In this document: piece by piece, positions 58,101 to 64,000 of the stretch
How the letters are laid out: each line of letters opens with the position of its first letter
Numbering within the stretch: the first letter of the stretch is position 1
Assembly (NCBI RefSeq): GCF_022458985.1
Contig: NC_061779.1
Coordinates: 11,172,501 to 11,236,500 of the forward strand
Reading direction: 5' to 3'
DNA from: Mugil cephalus
Lineage: Eukaryota; Chordata; Actinopteri; Mugiliformes; Mugilidae
DNA: 64,000 bases
Program-made: the position numbers and the translations under genes
Notes under the pieces: model-generated
The model's input: only the letters and a program-made list of their open reading frames with translations
Told to the model about the DNA's origin: nothing
The model's database searches: none

Positions 58101-61100
58101 CATTACATAGAAATATATGGTTTAAAATAGCTCCTGTAATCCTTTATTCACTGCGCAAACTGACCTTGCTGTAATAGCGACTAATGATTGTCAATAAAAT
58201 ACAGTGGAAGGGGATTATTACATCTTACAATAATGCAAATCTAATTCCAATTTTGCCTAGTTTTATCCAAATGTTCCTTTAAAACTGAATAATATCGATA
58301 TTTACACCGGTAGTTATACATTTTTGATTTCTTTCTGAGAAAAAATTACACTTGGTCACATGACTGACTATAATTTGCATCTTATTGACAGAAAACTGAG
58401 CTGTTATTCCACTGAAAGCATTTACAGTGAATTCTTTCATCGGTCTAATTAGAAAACAGTCCAGTCTTCTGTGTGAGTGTAAATGTAAGTCATGTTATAT
58501 AGGACCAGAGCCACAGCCCATAAAGGAACCAGATTCTCACATACAGCAGCCGTTTATAATTCAGCGTATTCCATAAGAAGAAAGTGGATTGTAAAATGTA
58601 TTTAAGACTAATAAATAAAATTACAAAAGCTCAGAAAGACATGGAGATTTTGTAACATACAGATCAAGTGATGGAGTGAATACAAAGGAAATAATTCTAA
58701 CTGCAAAGAAAAGGTGAATAAAATTTGATATAATAAAAATTCTGCCTTTTAAGTTTGTGGCGGTCCAAACTGCAAATTTATCTTTTTGCAATCGACCTAT
58801 TGTCCTTTTTCAGACTTTCACAGAAGTAATAACATCAGCAGCACCGTGTTAATGCAACGTTTGCTAAAGTTTTGTGTACAATTCTTTCTTTTGCTGTTTG
58901 CCGCTGAAGCGCTAAGGACATTACATTTATTAAAACACTTTTAAGGCAGACAATTTCCTAGTGACAGAGTTGTTACAAACATTTTAAAAAGCACATTAAA
59001 TAATTTGACTGTAATATTAATCTAAATAATAAGAGCCTGTTAACTGATAGCTTATTGCAGGATTATTCTGCCTCAGCGTGTTCTCACCTGTGCTTTAGGG
59101 AGAGCCTTTATTAATTAACAATAATCTAATTCTATAAGTTAACGTCCAACGATTGAAATCACTAGTAAAAATGCTGGTGTGCCTCAAGGCTCAGTTTTGG
59201 GTCCTTTATCTTTTCTTCTTTTTTCTTTTTTTTTCTGCCCCTTTGTTGTTACTAAGAATGTCTGTTGGGTGATAATTTTTAGAGATATACATGTGCTGTG
59301 GTCTGATTGTCCTAAAATTATGAACCACGTTCATATAGTAGTAGTTTTGGAAGAAGCTCAAATGTTGTGTTGAGTGATTTTTGACCTTTAGGGGGGTGGA
59401 CATTCTCCAAAATAAAAGTCAAATAATTATGTCTCTGAAAAACTCATGGATTATGTACATTTAGCTTCATTTCGACCAACAAGCAGAGCAGACACAGCCC
59501 ATTTAGAAACTCTGACAACTGTATTATTTATCATAGTATTTTAATGCATTGCTATTATCAAGAATATCACTTTACAAAGAGCATTTCAGAAAACATTTTA
59601 CATTATACTGTAAATCTAGTGGAAAGGTATGACATGCGTGCTGTTATAAATTCATAAAAGTCAGTGCATGTATATTTTTCCACATATAAATGATTTAAAA
59701 TAAGCCCGACATAATCACACAGAACAATGTTTTATATTTATGTAGTAATCCAAATTAACAACTACTGGGTGAGTTGAGTTGTCATTATCTTCGTTATTGA
59801 ATAACACATGTTATTGGGGTTGTCATGCTTAATCCATGTGATGCTGTTTGTGTTTCTAATCATGAATGATGAGCTTATTGTTGATGCTGTTTGGTACTAA
59901 CTGCATTGGTTTGTGTCACATGTTTTTCTGAACCTGCTAAATTTACGGCAAAAATTGCTTTTTAATGGCAAAACCTGAAAGAAAGAAAGAAATTCCATTT
60001 TCCTCGACTAAAATAAGATATAACGTCATATAATTAGTTTATTTCACAGTTTCGATTGTCAACATTGAAATTAAATTTCTAAACGTTGTGAATGTCTCAT
60101 TTGACTCATTTCAAAAACTTCCAAGCTTCCACCTGTGTCCTACTGTCGTTCACAGGCTAGATGAAAACTACGAGATAGCCGAAGGTGTGTGCATCCCCCG
60201 AAGCGCCCTGTACATGCATTACCTGGACTTCAGCGAAAAGCATGACACGCAGCCTGTGAACGCAGCCAGCTTTGGAAAGGTGAGACTCAAACTTTATTAA
60301 GGTTTTTTACATTAATGCTGCATTAAAAAAAAAAAAAAAGTTTTAATATTATTTAAACCTGCTCTGTTTAAAGTTTAAAGTAATCAGCAGACACTAAACC
60401 TGCGGTGTGGTGTTATAACAGACATAAAGGCAGTAATCTCATCCCTTCAATCAGCCGTGAGCATTAGTCTGACCATTTCATGCCTGAGCTGGTTTTGTGC
60501 TGCAGCTCTGGCTGCTGTGTTGAAGTTATATCAACTGCAGCTCAGTGTGAAGCAAAGCTCTGAACACATAATCTAGAGCCAAAGGAGATGTGCTTTCGTC
60601 TGTTCCCACAACCCCAAGAAGTTGCTCAGCCTTCCTACCCCCAGCCATCCCCTGTACCCTGGACTCCGGCCCCAACCCCCAACCCGGGACCACAAACCCC
60701 CCCAACACGCACACACACACACACACACACACCGCCCCCTCCTCTGCAGCTCCTGTCGGAAGATATTGAAAAAGAGAAGGGGCCTGGATTAATGTGTAAT
60801 TAAAGGAAATTTGGAAGGGTGAGATGTTGCGGAATGTTAGATCAGTGGCTGGAGCAGTGTGGGGTGTCCTTTAGGAAGGCTTCATTGATTCAGGACAAAA
60901 CAACGAGAGAGGGCCCGGACTGCCTCCCTGTCTGCTCATTTATCAAGCGGGGCCTGACAGAAACTTCACAGCTTGGCCTCTTTTTTCATCCCACACAATG
61001 GAGAGCTACACTGTTTGCTAAAGTTTCTGCACCAGGAGCTGGACCGAGGAGCCAATCTCTTTGGACAAAAAAAAAAAAAAAAAAAGAGAGAGAGAGAGGA

Positions 61101-63147
61101 AGAAGGAGGGAGCGGAGATGAGAAAGAGAGGGAGAAGGAGTGAGGAGGATGTCTGGGTGGATAGATGAGAGTCGGTGGTTGATATAGAAGAAGAAGAAAA
61201 AAAAAAAGAAAGTAACACCCCTGGATGTCATAAATGGATGGCTCTCAATGTTCCACATATCCTCCCTGTGGATCTGGGACAAACTTTATTAAACACATTC
61301 CCAGCTGCAGCATTTTCTGTTAAATAATCTATACTCCATGAACTCTTCTAACTTTTGTCCTTTTTTTAATAATGTTTAAGAAGTCTTATTTTGCTTCACC
61401 ATGTCTCGCCTCTTTTACTTTTTATGTTTTTTATGAATTACTGGAAAACTCTGATGTGCCGTGTATAAAACTGAGTAATACATATCATTCTGTTCTTCAA
61501 ACACATGGCTGATGGGTTTTCTCTTCTACGATTAACAGATCATAAGGCAGCAGTTTCCAGCACTGACGACCAGAAGACTGGGGACAAGAGGGCAGTCCAA
61601 GTAAGACGTTTTTAGTCGTTTAAGTCACTTATGAATAGAAAATCACCAAAAAAGACTTGCATCTAACAGAATTATAATGCCAGCCACTAAAGGTTCAACA
61701 AAAACAAAGAGTCACTCAATGCCTCAACGCAACATTTGAGCTTCTTCCAAAACTAAAATAAATGAATGTTGTCAGGAATTTTAAGACATTTAGACCACAG
61801 CACATATGTATCTTTAAAAAATACCCAACAGACATTCTTAGTAAAATGAAAAGAGAAAAAAAAATAAATTATAAAGGACCCAATACTGAGCCTTGAGGTA
61901 CACCAGCGTTTTTACTAGTGATTTCAATCGTTTGCTGTAAACTCAGAAATCCACATTTTTTTAGTTGCAAATCATGTAAATACATTCGAATATATATAAT
62001 CCTCGTAATCATTTCATAAACCGATACATGTAGTTTTTCTGTTCTTAACCAGCATGTGTCGACTCGACAGGTGTCAGTATTCATCTGCTCCCTGACTCTG
62101 CTCCTCAGGTACCATTACTACGGCATCGCAGTGAAGGAGACCTCCCAGTATTATGACGTGATGTACTCCAAGAAGGGAGCGGCGTGGGTGAACGAGACGG
62201 GGAAGAAAGAGGTCACGAAGCAGACAGTGGCGTATTCACCGCGCTCCAAACTGGGGACGCTCCTGCCAGAGTTTCCAAATGTCAAAGACCTAAATTTGCC
62301 TGCCAGCCTGCCAGAAGAGAGGGTAAACAGGAGTTTTAAAAGTCCATCCTTACAGCGCCTCCAACGCCCCCCCGCCCTTTCCCTCCCTCCCTCCTTCGCC
62401 TCTCCCTCTACAGTCTCACCATCTCTGCGCCCCCTCTGGCTCTTTTATCTGCCCCGGGACCTTCCCTGCGTTTAGAGAGGGACCTTGAGGATTTATATGC
62501 TGGCTCCTCACTAACTCTTAATCTTTTGGGGGAGATAATAAGATCTAGCGGTGGACAAAGGACAGGCACTAGCTGTCCGGCTTTTAAAAGGGGGGCCATG
62601 ATTTTAAATGGTTTGTGTTTTGCTGATCTCTAAAGCTCGTTTTATATTACACCGCTCAAGCCTGGTCCTGTAACATGTATTTATAGGTTCACATGCTTTG
62701 TTCAAGATTTATTTTCTTGTTTTTGCACCACTTTTTTTTTTTTCCCCCAAAAGAGAAAAAAAAAAAACGCTATTAGGTTTGTGATAAAATTAGATGCTAA
62801 TGCTCCGTTGTTGCCCGTAGGTGTCAACCTTCATCATGATGTACAGAACGCACTGTCAGAGGATACTGGACACCGTGATTCGAGCCAACTTTGACGAGGC
62901 AAGGTTTCCGTGAGTCCGTTTAGATTCTGCTGCCACAGAATCCGTTTCTGTAATAAACTTATTCCTGTGATATTAATGTGCAGGTCCAAAGCTTCCTGCT
63001 GCACTTCTGGCAGGGCATGCCGCCCCACATGCTCCCTGTCCTCGGCTCGCCCACAGTGGTGAACATCGTCGGAGTTTGTGACTCCATCCTCTATAAGGCC
63101 ATTTCTGGGGTGCTGATGCCCACCGTCCTGCAAGCACTGCCTGATAG
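55141..63147 (+). CDS. rfx4: Transcription factor RFX4, N-terminal part (3' end beyond window)
   Basis: A winged-helix factor that binds X-boxes; in vertebrates it is needed for ciliogenesis and patterning of the neural tube. Exons: 55141-55183, 57258-57344, 57525-57585, 60156-60279, 61539-61600, 62109-62322, 62821-62898, 62984-63147. They encode 277 aa plus two bases of the next codon; the full human form has 735. The start [14 protein letters not shown] is that of the brain-type isoform. The RFX DNA-binding domain is at about 65-138, with [40 protein letters not shown] and GIAVKE. The dimerisation-linked region begins at about 198 ([20 protein letters not shown]). The donor after 62898 is GC, not GT. 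Exons 4-5 lie between inverted retroelement fragments. All frames join without stops. Confidence 0.95.
55184..56689 (+). other. rfx4: rfx4 intron 1, first part
   Basis: Starts with a (CTG/CTT)-rich stretch at about 55258-55292, then AT-rich sequence. At about 56330-56450, after a CCCCCACC-rich stretch, CCTGCCAACAGTCTGTCCTA runs into AGCAACAGCTG, an RFX half-site (TAGCAAC at 56415) beside an E-box. No exon is recognised. Confidence 0.35.
56690..57065 (+). promoter_or_regulatory. rfx4: Enhancer-like block in rfx4 intron 1
   Basis: About 370 bp of repeat-free, balanced-composition sequence in an AT-rich intron. It holds several SOX-type sites: AACAATGC (56881), the palindrome ACAATCGATTGT (56952-56963) and ATTGTTGTC. 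It also has CATTAGTGACA and ATGTAAATA (forkhead-like). The open frame through it resembles no protein. It looks like a conserved neural enhancer of rfx4, but this is inference. Confidence 0.45.
57586..59146 (+). other. rfx4: rfx4 intron 3, AT-rich, nothing recognised
   Basis: A long AT-rich stretch. I see no exon, transposon ends or strong motif cluster apart from CTCAGCGTGTTCTCACCTGT at about 59072. Confidence 0.35.
59147..59391 (+). mobile_element. Reverse-transcriptase fragment, plus orientation
   Basis: AACGATTGAAATCACTAGTA opens a frame reading [12 protein letters not shown], the conserved reverse-transcriptase motif found in non-LTR elements of the Rex/CR1/Jockey type. It then dissolves into T-rich and frame-shifted sequence. 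The stretch is repeated in inverse orientation at 61687-61932, with shared non-coding parts such as AGAATGTCTGTTGGGT and GAAGAAGCTCAAATGTTG. It is a fossil, not a gene. Confidence 0.75.
60430..61040 (+). promoter_or_regulatory. rfx4: Enhancer-like blocks in rfx4 intron 4
   Basis: Two complex, repeat-poor stretches (about 60430-60600 and 60830-61040) flank C-rich and (CA)n sequence. Motifs include AGTAATCTC, GAGCATTAGTC, ATTGATTCAGG and AAAACAACGAG. No exon is seen. The composition contrasts with the AT-rich neighbours and suggests conserved non-coding sequence. Confidence 0.35.
60709..60732 (+). repeat. (CA)n microsatellite
   Basis: About twelve CA units in rfx4 intron 4, preceded by CCAACCCCCAACCC-type sequence. 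Confidence 0.85.
61066..61153 (+). repeat. Polypurine tract in rfx4 intron 4
   Basis: Almost 90 bases of purines: an A run, then GAGAGAG, then AGGAAGAAGGAGGG-type sequence. It may form a triplex; alternatively it is a decayed microsatellite. Confidence 0.7.
61687..61932 (-). mobile_element. Reverse-transcriptase fragment, minus orientation
   Basis: On the minus strand it reads [16 protein letters not shown] followed by a stop. This is the same motif and the same flanks as the copy at 59147-59391, in opposite orientation. The two copies keep long runs of identity, such as AGAATGTCTGTTGGGT, with small indels. It lies in rfx4 intron 5, between exons 61539-61600 and 62109-62322. Confidence 0.75.
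62323..62820 (+). other. rfx4: rfx4 intron 6
   Basis: Starts with a C/T-rich stretch, followed by a repeat-poor block (about 62460-62640) with TCTTAATCTTTTGG and GGACAAAGGACAGG (HMG-box-like), then T- and A-runs. No exon is recognised. Confidence 0.35.
62899..62983 (+). other. rfx4: GC-AG intron in rfx4
   Basis: An 85-bp intron with donor GAG|GCAAGG and acceptor TGCAG|GTC. Only this junction keeps the conserved reading [12 protein letters not shown]. The nearby GT donor (CC|GTGAGT, 11 bases downstream) would shift the frame. GC donors need strong pairing at other positions, which AG|GCAAG provides. Confidence 0.8.
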
Positions 63148-64000
63148 GTGAGCACCTGTCTTCTATCGAATTTCAAAATCTGCTCTAACCAGAACTCAGT
63201 CTAGTTTGATTTGTTTACACCTGTCTCTATCGATATAAAGTTGTGTGAATTAAAGCATTTGCACTAACAGTACTATTATTTTAATTATCAAACTTGTCCT
63301 TATCAACATATTAGTAACTGCTTTTATTTAAGATTTGGACAAAACGTACACATCTATATTATACCGTGTCATACTGTTAAATAAAGAGGAGTGTGTGAAT
63401 TAATTAATTATTATCAAGTAATTGTCTGTTTCTCAAGAGTTGTTATCAGTCACCTAAATGCTTATTTAGCTGTCATACGTCCTCTGGCCCCATCTTCTTA
63501 AATAATAGAGATTTTCCTGCTCTGTCTGTCACAAAGGACAACTGTTGAGCAGAAAAGTTAATTTTAACATAGATTCATTTTTTATTTAACCAGGAAGATC
63601 CCATTGAGATTAAGAACCTCATTTTTAAAGATGCCCTGGCCAAGATAAGCTTCAGCAAAAAAACAAAGCAAATAAATACTAAGGAAAGATAACAAATTAT
63701 AAGCAGGTTATAAAAATACAAGTGCATATTGTGGAGTTGATCTCACATGATCTCAGTTTGGACTGAAAAAAGCTCATTGAAATGAACTCTGTTAGTTTCC
63801 AGTCATTTTGTAAACACACATTATTGTGTGGCTATATGTTAAAGCAGAAGAAGGTATAAGACGGGAGAATCTTCATTAGGAGGCGTGTTTAGACCAACAC
63901 AGAAAAAAATAAGATAATTAGATAGTCCTACAACCAATCACAGCTAGTTTATGGTGTTCAACTCTAAGGCGCTCAGATGATATGTAAGACTACGTTGTTG
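63148..64000 (+). other. rfx4: rfx4 intron 8, open at the window edge
   Basis: Follows exon 62984-63147 with donor GTGAGC. The next rfx4 exon is not within the window. Mostly AT-rich, with one dispersed repeat at about 63578-63665. Confidence 0.6.
63578..63665. repeat. Dispersed vertebrate repeat fragment
   Basis: TTTATTTAACCAGGAAGATC, then CATTGAGATTAAGAACCTC and GCCCTGGCCAAGAT, is a degraded copy of a very widespread fish/amphibian repeat. The family is not assigned. Confidence 0.5.

Larger units (their letters stand above)
55130..60161 (+). other. Overlapping upstream ORF in the rfx4 mRNA
   Basis: An ATG 11 bases before the rfx4 start opens a different frame. In the spliced mRNA (55130-55183, 57258-57344, 57525-57585, 60156-60161) it stays open for 68 codons and ends with TAG in exon 4. 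Its context is weak (T at -3, G at +4), while the rfx4 ATG has A at -3. Leaky scanning would allow both. No recognisable protein. Whether it is translated is unknown. Confidence 0.45.

Noticed and set aside
61869-62084. 71-aa minus-strand frame ending in a reverse-transcriptase motif
   Set aside because: Only the last residues carry the motif; the rest is unrelated intron and rfx4 exon antisense. It belongs to the fossil at 61687-61932.
62899-62912. GT donor 11 bases after rfx4 exon 7 (CC|GTGAGT)
   Set aside because: Using it shifts the frame and destroys the conserved [11 protein letters not shown] sequence; the GC donor restores it exactly.

Overview
The window looks like nuclear DNA of a teleost fish. 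Every gene I can reconstruct is a vertebrate gene split by GT-AG introns, with exons mostly 45-214 bp. The introns are fairly compact and carry microsatellites, short inverted-repeat transposons and decayed retroelements typical of ray-finned fish. I cannot name the species. All genes lie on the + strand.

Layout. (1) 1040-1317: last exon and poly(A) signal of a neuronal-calcium-sensor gene, best matched to the recoverin/visinin group; the rest lies upstream of the window. A decayed retroelement follows at about 1630-1990. (2) About 2950-23750: ppfibp1 (liprin-beta-1), complete, with a GC-rich promoter, a non-coding first exon and 26 constitutive coding exons encoding 981 aa, plus a 33-nt optional exon. 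(3) 25036-27528: a secreted EndoU-family endoribonuclease with 8 exons and 312 aa. (4) 28377-52414: polr3b, second-largest subunit of RNA polymerase III, with 28 exons and 1132 aa, full length. (5) 55141 to beyond the right end: rfx4. The first 8 coding exons (277 aa) are present, including the whole RFX DNA-binding domain.

The genes are not an operon and have unrelated jobs: a cell-adhesion/synaptic scaffold, an RNase, a housekeeping polymerase subunit and a neural/ciliary transcription factor. The link I infer is regulatory. The larger polr3b introns, the polr3b-rfx4 gap and the rfx4 introns contain blocks of complex sequence rich in homeodomain, SOX, POU and RFX-type motifs. This fits a block where a housekeeping gene hosts enhancers of its developmental neighbour rfx4.

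Most unusual observations: an inverted pair of about 245-bp reverse-transcriptase fragments bracketing rfx4 exons 4-5, which encode most of the DNA-binding domain; a GC-AG intron in rfx4; an overlapping 68-codon upstream ORF at the rfx4 start; perfect X-boxes (RFX sites) in polr3b introns; a SOX-type palindrome in rfx4 intron 1; a canonical CTCF core between ppfibp1 and the EndoU gene; a pogo-like element in ppfibp1 still carrying a transposase C-terminus; and hAT-like and piggyBac-like elements in polr3b. I found no clearly novel gene system. Exon coordinates were read by hand and joined by reading frame.
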